From Methanobrevibacter thaueri (GTDB lineage: Archaea > Methanobacteriota > Methanobacteria > Methanobacteriales > Methanobacteriaceae): a stretch of DNA of 64,000 nt. A program made the translations under genes and the position numbers. Shown here piece by piece: positions 37,431 through 48,700 of the stretch (position 1 is its first letter; every line of letters starts with the position of its first letter). Location: NCBI RefSeq assembly GCF_015062915.1, contig NZ_SUTJ01000002.1:62001-126000 (forward strand), read 5' to 3'. Below the pieces are notes generated by a model. It saw nothing but the letters and a program-made list of their open reading frames with translations, was not told where the DNA came from and ran no database searches.

Positions 37431-38669
37431 TTATGCCCCGAACTTGTGAGCATAATTCATTAGGTCCATCATGATGTTCATTACATCTGATCCTCTGATT
37501 CTGTTGAGTCCTCCTTTTGCGCATGCTCTTTCTGAGAATTCGCATACGTCATCAACCCTCACTTCAGGGCCTCTGATAAGAACAGGGACTGGATCTCCGG
37601 AGTGGTTCATTACAGAGATTGGTGTGGAATGATCAGCGGTCAGGTAAATGTAGACGTCCTCGAGTTTGATGAGTTCGCTCATTACTACTCTGTCGACCTT
37701 TTCGATGAATTCCTTTTTCTCCATTGTCTGGCCGTCGTGTCCTGCCTCGTCAGCCCCGTCAATGTTTACTAGGAAGAAGTCATGGTCTGAATTTTTGACT
37801 TGGTCAATGATTGTGTCACGGATGTTGTCGAGGTTGGTGTCGATACCACCGGTAACGTCCTCCATTTCAATGATGTCCATTCCTGCAAATCTTCCGATAC
37901 CCATGATTAAACCGGTTTCGGCAATGCATGCTGAGTTGACTTCATACTTTTCATTCAATGATTCTACAACAGGCACTTCTCCTGCTCCACGTGGAATCAC
38001 GATGTTTGCTGGAGGTTCACCTTCCTCAATTCTTTTGAGGTTTACAGGATGGTCTTTGACCATTTCATATGTTTTTACTACAAGCTTGTTTAGGATGTCA
38101 GCGGTTTTTGCAGCTTCAGGAGTGTCATCCAATGCTTTTACTTCTTTAGGTTTGTTTCCTTCAACTTTAGGGTCTGCATCGCTTACCTTATCAGACAGTC
38201 CTTCACCTCTAAGCACCAGAACTGCCCTGTGTCCGGTTGATTCCTTGAATATAATCTTGATGTCCGGATAGTCTTCAAGAACCATTTTATTTAATTCCGC
38301 AACAATTTCATTGGTTCCTTCCTTGATTCTTCCTGCACGCCTGTCTGTGACGATGAGGTTTTCGTCAGCTGTTGAGAAGTTGCACCTGAATGCGATGTCT
38401 CCCGGAAGGACTTCAACTCCCACACCGTTTGCCTCAAACGGCCCTCTTCCTGTGTATACCACATATGGGTCGTATCCTAAAATTGACAAGTGTGCGGTGT
38501 CACTTCCAGGAATTATTCCCGGTGCGATTGAATCCATTATTCCAGTTATTCCTTCTTCAGCCATCTTGTCCATATTAGGAGTGTGGGCAGCTTCCAGGGG
38601 AGTTTTGTTTCCCAGTTCCTTAATCGGACGGTCGCCCATACCATCCATGATTAAAATAAGACCTTTCAT
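37431..38669 (-). CDS. apgM: Cofactor-independent phosphoglycerate mutase, archaeal type
   Basis: ApgM interconverts 2- and 3-phosphoglycerate in gluconeogenesis, using two metal ions of the alkaline phosphatase superfamily. The 412-residue protein has LILIMDGMGDRPIKELG at the N-terminus (metal Asp), DSIAPGIIPGSDTAHLSILG with the catalytic Ser near residue 59, and the C-terminal metal sites VNIDGADEAGHDG and YLTADHSTP. AGGTGAT lies 5 bases before the ATG. It heads a two-gene operon with a GlmM paralogue, tying sugar phosphate supply to amino-sugar synthesis. Confidence 0.95.
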   Translation of the reverse strand: MKGLILIMDGMGDRPIKELGNKTPLEAAHTPNMDKMAEEGITGIMDSIAPGIIPGSDTAHLSILGYDPYVVYTGRGPFEANGVGVEVLPGDIAFRCNFSTADENLIVTDRRAGRIKEGTNEIVAELNKMVLEDYPDIKIIFKESTGHRAVLVLRGEGLSDKVSDADPKVEGNKPKEVKALDDTPEAAKTADILNKLVVKTYEMVKDHPVNLKRIEEGEPPANIVIPRGAGEVPVVESLNEKYEVNSACIAETGLIMGIGRFAGMDIIEMEDVTGGIDTNLDNIRDTIIDQVKNSDHDFFLVNIDGADEAGHDGQTMEKKEFIEKVDRVVMSELIKLEDVYIYLTADHSTPISVMNHSGDPVPVLIRGPEVRVDDVCEFSERACAKGGLNRIRGSDVMNIMMDLMNYAHKFGA

Positions 38670-38821
38670 AAAATATCACCTTTAATAAATTATACTATTA
38701 TAATTTTTATTTTTAATAGTTAAAATAATTTATTTAAAAATGCATTTCAAATTGGTGATCGGACAATATCAAAAAATAGGATAAAATTTTGATTGCATTT
38801 ACTTGAAAAATGCCTTGATTA

Positions 38822-38839
38822 AATTGATAGTTATCAATT
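38822..38839. repeat. Inverted repeat in the apgM upstream region
   Basis: AATTGATA-GT-TATCAATT (8-base perfect arms) lies about 150 bases upstream of the apgM start, in an otherwise AT-rich 296-base gap (38670-38965) where I see no gene. It may be an operator or chance in AT-rich DNA. Confidence 0.3.
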
Positions 38840-38946
38840 AATTATGTAAAATAATGAGTTGTATTTTTAATTATATTATATATAATTGTAGAAAAAAAGA
38901 ACTTTCATCTAGGACATATAGATGAATCAATAAAAAAATAAAAATT

Positions 38947-38968
38947 TAGGGAAAATTTGATTTCCCTA
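38947..38968 (-). terminator. Terminator of the giant adhesin gene
   Basis: TAGGGAAA and TTTCCCTA form perfect 8-base arms with a 6-base loop; the TAG stop codon of the adhesin gene is the start of the first arm. A T-rich tail (AATTTTTATTTTTTTATTG on the minus strand) follows. Confidence 0.7.
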
Positions 38969-39729
38969 TTTAACTTTCACTTTTCCTTTCACATAGTTTG
39001 TGTAGTACTTAGCAGAGTATTTGTACTTCTTGCCCTTCTTAAGTTTCTTGGTAACGCTCTTCTTGATAGTCACTTTAGCGACACCTTTGGAATTGGTCTT
39101 AGCGGAGTATTTTTTACCTTTGAACTTGAAGACAATCTTTTTGCCTTTGATAGCTTTTCCGTTGGACCATTTGAGTGTAGCTTTAAGCACAAGTTTTTTG
39201 CCTTTTTTGACTTTAACAGTCTTTTTGACTAATTTAAGAGTTTGTTTAACCACAAGTTTATTGGAAACTTTGTAGGTCTTATATTCAGGTGAAACTGTGT
39301 AAGTGTTAGGGTTCAAGTTGATCAAGAGTCTTGCGTAACCATCCTTGTCGGTCTTACATACATAGTGGATAGTGTTTACGTAGATATCAATGATCTCGCC
39401 TTCACCTACAGGTTTACCGTCGTCACCAATAACTTTTACAGTATACCATGTTCCGTCACGGAAGTCCATTACAATGTCCTTGTTTTCAATCAGACGTTTT
39501 ACAATGGTTGCATTTCTTTTTGTAACTTCACCAGTCACCTTGTTGATTAAGGTTACTCCATATTTTCCAACATCAAGTTTAGTGTTTAAATATGCAATAC
39601 CTTTTGCATCAGTTACCACGTCATATGTTTTACCGTTTATGACGAATGAAACTTCCTTATTGACAAGCACGTGTCCGTCTCCGTCAAGGAATACTGCATA
39701 GTAGTCGTATGGACTGTTCCAACCTCTGG
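38966..39729 (-). repeat. Lys-rich C-terminal module, copy 1 (also at 58696-59460)
   Basis: The last 254 codons of both giant genes are close copies of equal length, from RGWNSPYDY to KGKVKVK. Stretches of nearly 40 bases are identical, for example around 39188-39226 and 58922-58960. The protein module is very rich in Lys, while the preceding domains are acidic. Confidence 0.85.
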
Positions 39730-42700
39730 TCATGTCAGAAGCCCTGATAGAAGTGGACATTGTGATTGTATTAGTTGCGTTAATGACCTTGCCTTTTGGA
39801 TCTGTGTAACTTGTTTCGATTGTGTGTTTTCCTAACGGCAATTCGAATGTCACATTAGCGTTACCGTATTCGTCAGTTACTGCAGTGTAGGTTTGGCCAT
39901 TGACTTTAAATACAATTTCTTGGCCTGCAATTGGGTTGTTGTCAGTGTCAGCTAATCTTGCTGTGAATGTGGTTTCATTATAGTATGCGACAACGTCGTT
40001 AGTGAGTATTACCGCATCCTTGATTCCCACTTCAAATGTAGTGGAGTTTTCACTTGGCAAGTACTTGTCATCACCGTTGTAGGTAACTTCAACTGTCTTG
40101 TCTCCAGCTTGTAATCCTGGAACGTTTACAGTGATTTTTCCACTTGTTACACCAACTGTACCTTGATACTCGTCACCAATCTTAATGGTTACGTTTCCTG
40201 TTGCACCATCTGTTACTGTAATTTCCAATACAGCAGTTTCGCCAGCATAGATATTTTCAACTTTAACGGTCACTTCAGAAGCGAGCTTTTTAAGGCCGTA
40301 TGTTGTGCTGTTTGTGCTGTTTAAGTATTGGTCATCGCCAAGGTAGGTCACTTTAACTGTGTGAGTTGTGTTTCCGACACCATTGATTGCAATTGAGCCT
40401 TTACCGTTGATTGTTTGCACGGTATAGTTTGTTCCGTCAACATTTACAATGACAATTCCTGTTGCGTTTTCAGGGATTTCCACACTGATTGTTACTGGGC
40501 TTCCCACATTGGTTGCTTCAACATCCACGTTCACGTATGATTCACGTTTGGATACTGTGAATTGTGCGGAAGTGAAGTTAGCACCGTACTTGGTGTCTCC
40601 AAGGTAGTTAACTGCAACTGTCTTGTTTCCAGCAGTCAAGTCGGAAATAGTGAATGTTGCATTACCGTTTACAATAGGTTGTATGTATGGTTTTCCATCA
40701 ATTGAAATTGTAATGTTTCCTGTTGCATCACTTGGCACGCTTACAATGATTTTTTCAACATCTCCAACCTTGATGTTGGTTACGTTGACGCTTATTGGAG
40801 TTTCTTTAGGTTTGATTTCAATGCTTGCGTTAACTGTAGCATTGTTGTACCTGTCATCTCCAGGGTAGCTTACGGTCACATTGTATTTGCCGGATGGAAC
40901 ATCATCCATGTTCACAATAGCGGTTCCGTTCACAATAGTTGCGTTGTATGTCTTGTCGCCGAGTTTGACTGTCACATTACCTGTTGCATTGTCAGGAACA
41001 ATAACCATTACGGTTCCGTTACCGTTGTCAATTACCCTCATGTTTGTATCGAGTTTGGATACTTTGAAGTTGACGTCCATGGTTGTTTCATTGAAGTTGT
41101 CGTCACCGTAGAATCTTACGGTAGCGGTCTTATCACCAGCAGTGAGTTTGTCCATTTCAATTAAGGATTTTACTGGTCCGTCATAAGTTACGCCATCGAC
41201 AGTGATTGAAACGTTTCCTTTGAAGTTTGGATCAACATTTACGATGAATGTTGAGTTTTCATCTACTGTAATGTTTTTACCTTCAACGGTTGCAGTCAAT
41301 TCAGCTTTTGTCACATCGAAGCTTGTAGTATTTGTTGAGGAGTTGTATGTGTTGTCTCCTAAGTATGTTACATCCACAGTGTATGTTCCAACGTTAAGGT
41401 TTGGAATTGTGAATTTAGCTTCGCCGTTAGTAATCACTTCAGTGTAATTCTTGTTGTTGACAGTGATTGTCACGTATCCGGTTTGTTGGACTGGAACTTT
41501 AACTGTAATCTCTGATTCGTTACCGTATACAATGTTTTCAGCAGTCACGTTGACTTTGGATGCCACTTTAACAATGTTGAATACTTTTGTTGTAGTGTTT
41601 CCATAGTACTTGTCGCTTTCAGTTACTGTTGCGGTCACGATGTATTCTCCTGCTGGAAGAGCAGTAGTGTCAATGCTCACTTTACCGTCAGCACCAACAG
41701 TGTATGATTTACCGTTGATTGTCACATTAACTGTAGTGTTGTTTGTCACAATGATTGTGAAGTCATCTCCAACATAGTGTGTTGGGTCAACAGCAATGTC
41801 AACAGTTGAGTTGTGTTTGATTACTTTGAATACTGTTGAATTGTATCCGATTGAATAGTTAGCTGTTTCATTGGATCTTACAACAACAGTGTATGTTCCA
41901 GCAACACTTGTGTCTGCTGTGAACTGACCGTTGGTTAATGTTACAGGTTCACCGTTTACAGTTACTTCTAACTCTGCATCAGTATTGGTTGTGAAGTTAA
42001 TGATTAAAGTGTCATCTACCTCAACCACGCTGATTGATTCTATTTCAATTACAGTCACGTTCTTATCGGTTACGAAGAACGGTTCACTGGTTTTGCTTGT
42101 AGCATTGTGTTTGTCATCACCTAGGAAGTAAGCGGTTGCAGTGTAGTCATTGCCGACAGGCAAGGTTACATTCAAGGTAGCTACGCTGTCAACGATTGGA
42201 GCAGTGTAGTTAACTCCGTTTACTTCAATTGTGATTGTTCCGCTTGTCACATTGCCCATAGTCACAGCAATTGTTGTGTTTTGACCGTCCACAGCAATTG
42301 TAGGTTTTGCAACAACTGAAATGATTTCAGCATTGTGTTTTACAATAGTGAATGTTGCGTTTGTACTGTTTCCATAGTATTTAGCATTTTCATAGACAAC
42401 TGCATTTACAATGTACTCGCCAGCTGGTAAAGCGGTTGTGTCAATGTCAACTTTACCGTCAGCACCTACAGCGTAAGTTTTACCGTTGATTGTCACGTTT
42501 ACAGTAGTGTTGCTTGAGACTATGATTGTGAATGTGTCTTCAACAAAGTGCACAGGATCAACACTGATGTCAACAGTTGAATTGTGTTTGATTACAGTGA
42601 ATGTTGTTGAATTGAATCCTGAAGAGTAGAATTCACTTTCATCAGCTTTTGCAACAATAGTGTATGTTCCAGCTACGGAAGTGTCTGCTGTGAACTTGTT

Positions 42701-45700
42701 GCCCACGACAGTTACAGGTTTACCGTTCACAGTCACGTTCAATGGAGCTGTAGTGTTAGTGTTAACTGTTACAATCACTACATCCTCAACCACAACAACG
42801 CTTTCAACATCAATTGTGATAACTGTAATGTTCTTGTCAGTCACTTCAAATGCGTTTCCAGTCTTGTTGGTTGCATTGTACTTGTAATCACCTAGGAAGT
42901 AAGCGGATACGTTAGTGTACTTGCCGACAGGCAGGGTCACATTCAAGGTAGCCACACCGTCAATGATTGGTACAGTGTAGTTAACTCCGTTTACTTCGAT
43001 TTTAACGGTTCCAGTAGTTACGTTACCCATTGTCACTGTAAGAGTTGTGTTTTGACCGACAGGACCGATTGCAGGAGCTGCAACAACTGAGATGATTTCA
43101 GCATTGTATTTTACAATGTTGAATGTTGCAGTTGAGGAGTTACCATAATACTTGTCGCTTTCAGTCACAACAGCATTTACAATGTACTCGCCAGCTGGTA
43201 AAACAGCTGTATCGATGTTAACTTTACCGTCAGCACCAACAGTGTAGACTTTACCGTTAATGGTTACATTAACAGTGGCATTGCTGGTTACATTGATTGT
43301 GAATGTGTCGTTCACGAAATGCACTGGGCCAACAGCGATGTCAACAGTAGAGTTGTGCTTGATTACAGTGTATGTTGTTGAGTTGAATGCACCTGAGTAG
43401 AACGCATTTTCTTCTGTTTGTGCAGTGATTGTGTATTTTCCTGCAGCACTGGTGTTTGCAACAAATTGACCTGTGCTGTTTAAGGTTACATTTTCTCCGT
43501 TTACTTTTACGATTAATGGAGCTGTAGTATTTGTAGTTACAGTTACAATCACTTTATCGTCAACCACAACAACGCTTTCAACATCAATGTTGATTACGGT
43601 AGTGTATTTACCGGTTACATTGAATGTGTTTCCAGCTTTGCTTGTTGCATTGTGTTTGTTGTCTCCTAGGAAGTATGCAGTTACAGGGAAGTCGTTTCCG
43701 ATTTTTGTTGCGGTAACGTTCAATGTAGCAACACTGTTAACGATTGGTACAGTGTAGTTGTTTCCGTATACTTCAATTAATACTGTTCCGTCAGTCACAT
43801 TACCCATTGTTACGGTAATAGTAATGTTTTGACCGATTTCAGTTGTAGGAGTTACAACAACTGAATCAATTGTAGCATTGTATTTTACAATGTTGAATGT
43901 TGCAGTTGTAGCGTTTCCATAGTATTTATCATTTTCATATACAGTAGCGGTTACTGTGTATTCGCCAGCTTCTAAAGCAGTTGTATCAATGCTCACTTTA
44001 CCGTTATCACCAACAGCGTAAGTTTTACCGTTGATAGTAACATTAACAGTAGTGTTGCTTGTCACAATGATTGCGAAATCGTCTCCAACAAAGTGGATTG
44101 GATCAACAGCAATGTCAACAGTTGAGTTGTGTTTGATTACAGTGAATGTTGTTGAATTGAATCCATTTGAGTAGAACTCGTTTTCAACAGCTCTTGCAAC
44201 AATGTTGTATGTTCCAGCAACACTGGTGTCAGCTACAAATTGTCCGGTACTGTTTAAGGTTACTTGTTTACCGTTTACAGTCACGTTCAATGGAGCAGTA
44301 GTGTTGGTGGTTACTGTTACGATCACTTTATCGTCAACCACAACAACGCTTTCAACGTCAATAGTAATTATTGTAACGTTCTTGTCGGTTACTTCGAATG
44401 GGTTACCAGCTTTGCTGGTTGCATTGTACTTGTAATCACCTAGGAAGTATGCGGTTACAGGATAGTCTTTGCCCACAGGCAATGATACATTTAACACAGC
44501 AATGTTGTTGTTGATTGTTGCTGTGTAGTTTACACCGTTTACTTCAATTGTGATTGTTCCGCTTGTCACATTAGCCATAGTCACAGCAATTGTTGTGTTT
44601 TGACCTTCAGCAACAACAGGAGTTGCAACCACTGATGTGATTTCAGCATTGTATTTAACAATCTTGAATGTTGCATTTGAAGAGTTTCCATAGTATTTAG
44701 CATTTTCAATTACAACAGCATTGATTATGTACTCGCCAGCTGGTAAAACAGCTGTGTCGATTGCAACTTTACCGTCAGCACCAACAGTGTAGACTTTACC
44801 GTTAATGGTTACATTAACAGTGGTATTGCTGGTCACAGTGATTATGAATGTGTCGTTCACGAAATGAACTGGGTCAACAGCAATGTCAACAGTAGAGTTG
44901 TGCTTGATTACAGTGAATGTTGTGGAGTTGAATCCTGATGAGTAGAACTCATTTTCTTCAGCAGTAGCTACAATAGTGTAAGTTCCTGCAGCAGAAGTGT
45001 CTGCTGTGAACTTGTTGCCCACGACAGTTACAGGTTTACCGTTTACAGTCACGTTCAATGGAGCAGTAGTGTTTGTAGTTAATGTTACAATCACTTCACT
45101 GTCTACCACAACGATGCTTTCAACGCCAATTGTAATCACAGTAATGTTTTTATCAGTCACATCGAAAGTGTTTCCAACTTTGCTAGTTGCATTGTGAGTG
45201 CTGTCACCTAAGAAGTATGCTTTTACAGGGTAATCGTTACCTACAGGTAAGCTTACGTTCAATTTAGCAACTTTATTCACGATTGGTACAGTGTAGTTTA
45301 CACCATTTACTTCTATCACGATGGATCCGCTTGTCACATTAGCCATAGTCACAGTAATTGTTGTGTTTTGACCAACAGGAACAACAAGAGGTTCTGCAAC
45401 AACTGAGATGATTTCAGCATTGTATTTAACAATGTCGAATGTTGCGGTTGTGGAGTTACCATAATACTTGTCGCTTTCAGTCACAACAGCATTTACAATG
45501 TATTCACCGGCTGGTAAAGCGGTTGTGTCAATGTTAACTTTACCGTCAGCACCAACAGTGTATGATTTACCGTTGATTGTTACGCTTACGGTTGTGTTGC
45601 TTGTCACAGTGATTGTGAAGTTGTCTCCAACAAAGTGCACTGGATCAACTGTAATGTTAACAGTAGAGTTGTGTTTGATTACTTTGTATGTTGTGGAATT

Positions 45701-48700
45701 GTATCCGCTTGAATAGAACTCATTTTCAGCTGCGGTTGCAACAATTGTGTATGTTCCAGCAACACTGGTGTCTGCAACGAATTGACCGTTAGTAAGAGTT
45801 ACAGGTTTACCGTTAACAGTTACTGTCAATGGAGCAGTAGTGTTGGCAGTTACATTGATGAGTAATCTGGAATCTATTTCAACAACACTGATTGATTCAA
45901 TGTTAATAACAGTTACGTTCTTGTCAGTGACTTCGAATGGGTTACCAGCTTTGCTGGTTGCATTGTACTTGTAGTCACCTAGGAAGTAAGCTGTTACAGG
46001 ATAGTCTTTACCGACAGGAAGACTTACATTCAATGTAGCAATGCTGTTTGCGATTGGTACAGTGTAGTTTACACCGTTTACTTCAATTGTAATTATACCC
46101 TCGGTCACATTAGCCATAGTCACAGTAATTGTTGTGTTTTGACCGTTTGCAACAATAGGAGTTGCTACAACAGATGTGATTTCAGCATTGTATTTAACAA
46201 TCTTGAATGTTGCATTTGAAGAGTTTCCATAGTATTTAGCACTTTCAGTTACAACAGCGTTTACAATGTACTCGCCAGCAGGCAAAGTAGCGGTGTCGAT
46301 TGCAACTTGACCATCAGCACCAACAGTGTAGACTTTACCATTAATGGTTACATTAACAGTTGTATTGCTGGTTACAGTGATTGTGAATGTGTCATTTACA
46401 AAGTGTACCGCGTCAACAGCAATGTCAACAGTAGAGTTGTGCTTGATTACATTATATACTGTTGAGTTGTATCCTCTTGAGTAGAACTCATTTTCTTCAG
46501 CAGTAGCCACAATAGTGTAAGTTCCTGCAGCGGAAGTGTCTGCTGTGAACTTGTTGCCCACGACAGTTACAGGTTTACCGTTTACAGTCACGTTCAATGG
46601 AGCAGTAGTGTTTGTATTTAATGTTACAATCACTTCACTGTCAACCACTACAACGCTTTCAACATCAATTGTAATCACAGTAATGTTTTTATCAGTAACT
46701 TCAAACTCGTTTCCAGTCTTGTTGGTTGCATTGTACTTGTAGTCACCTAAGAAGTATGCGGTTACGTTAGCGTATTTGCCGATTGGCAATCCGATGTCCA
46801 AGGTAGCTACACCTGAGACTATTGGAGCAGTGTAATTCTTACCGTTCACTTCAATAGTGATTAATCCGCTAGTCACATTGCCCATAGTTACTGTTACAGT
46901 AGTGTTTTGACCGTAAGGAGCAATTGTTGGACTTGCAACGACTGAGATGATTTCAGCATTGTATTTCACAATATTGAATTTTGCGGTTGAACTGTTACCG
47001 TAATACTTATCGTTTTCAGCGATTGTTGCTGTTACGATGTATTCTCCTGCACTTAATGCTGCAGTATCTATGTTAACTGTTCCGTCTGCGTTGACATCAT
47101 ATGTATTACCGTTGATTGTTACCACAACAGCAGTGTTGTTGGTTACGTTGATTGTGAATACGTCTTCAACAAAGTGTATTGGGCCAACAGTTACATTGAC
47201 AGTTGAGTTGTGCTTGATCACGTTGAATGTTGTGGAGTTGAATCCACTGTAGTAGAATTCACCTTCATCGGTTCTTGCTGTTATAGTGTATGTTCCTGCA
47301 ACGCTTGTGTCTGCAATGAATTGTCCTGTGCTGTTCACTGTTACCGGGTTTCCGTTCACTTCAACAATCAATGGAGCAGTAGTGTTTGTTGTGATGTTGA
47401 CTATTAACAAGTCATCAACTTCAACTACACTTGTCACGTTGATTATTATTACAGTTGGGTATTTACCGGTTACGTTGAATGTGTTTCCAGCCTTGCTGGT
47501 TGCATTGTGAGTGTTGTCTCCAAGGAAGTAAGCAGTCACACCGAAGTTGTTACCGAGTTTGGTGGCTGTAATATTAGTCTTAGCAACACCGTTTACAATC
47601 GGTACTGTGTAGTTGTGACCATACACTTCAATTAACACGTTTCCGGAAGTCACATTGCCCATTGTTACAGTTACTGTGAGGTTTTGACCAACTTCAACAG
47701 TAGGAGTTACAACAACAGAGTCGATTGTTGCATTGTATTTGACAATGTCGAATGTGGCTTCTGTTCTGTTTCCATAGTACTTGTCGTTTTCAGCTATTAC
47801 TGCACTTACAATGTAGTCTCCAGCAGGCAATTGAGTAGTGTCGATGACCACTTTACCGTCAGCACCAACAGCATAAGGTCTACCGTTGATTGTTACGGTG
47901 ACATTGGTGTTGTTGCCAATGATTATTGTGAATGCATCTCCAACATAGTGCACTGGATCAACAGTTATGTTTACAGTTGAGTTGTGCTTGATTACTGTGT
48001 ACATTGTGGAATTGTAACCTGAAGAGTAATTTGCATTTTCAGGAGAGGTTACAACAAGCATGTAAGTTCCAACAGCACTTGTGTCTGCAACAACTGAATT
48101 GTTAACGACAGTCACTGGTTTTCCATTGATTGTCACATTCAATGGGGCAGTTGTATTGGTTGTGAAGTTGATTACCAATCTGCCGTCGACTTCAATCACA
48201 TTGATTGAACTGATGTTGATTACAGTAACGTTTTTGTCAGTCACTTCGAATGTTCCACCGGTCTTGTTGGTTGCGTTGAAGTAATTGTCACCTAGGAAGT
48301 ATGCGTTTACTGCATAATCTTTGCCCACAGGCAAGGTTACGTTCAATTTAGCGACTTTATTTACGATTGGAGCAGTGTAGTTTACACCGTTCACTTCAAT
48401 TGTAATGGTTCCGCTTGTTACATTGCCCATAGTCACAGTGATTGTGTTTTCAGTACCTACAGGAACCACTCTTGCAAATTCGATTGAATCGATTACAGCA
48501 TTGTTCTTGTACACTTCAAAGCTTGTTTCATTATAGTTCATTTTAAAGTAGTCGTTTCCTGGGTAGATTACAGTAGCTGAATATTTACCAGGAGCGAGGT
48601 CAGTTATATTCAATGTAGCTGTACCGTTCACTATTTCAACTACTCTGTTACCGTTGATTAATATTCTTACGGTTCCGTTTGCGTTTGTGGTCACAACTGC

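Noticed and set aside
41811..47982. CRISPR-like array because of regular spacing
   Set aside because: The period is 771 bases, coding in frame, with no short repeats separated by unique spacers.
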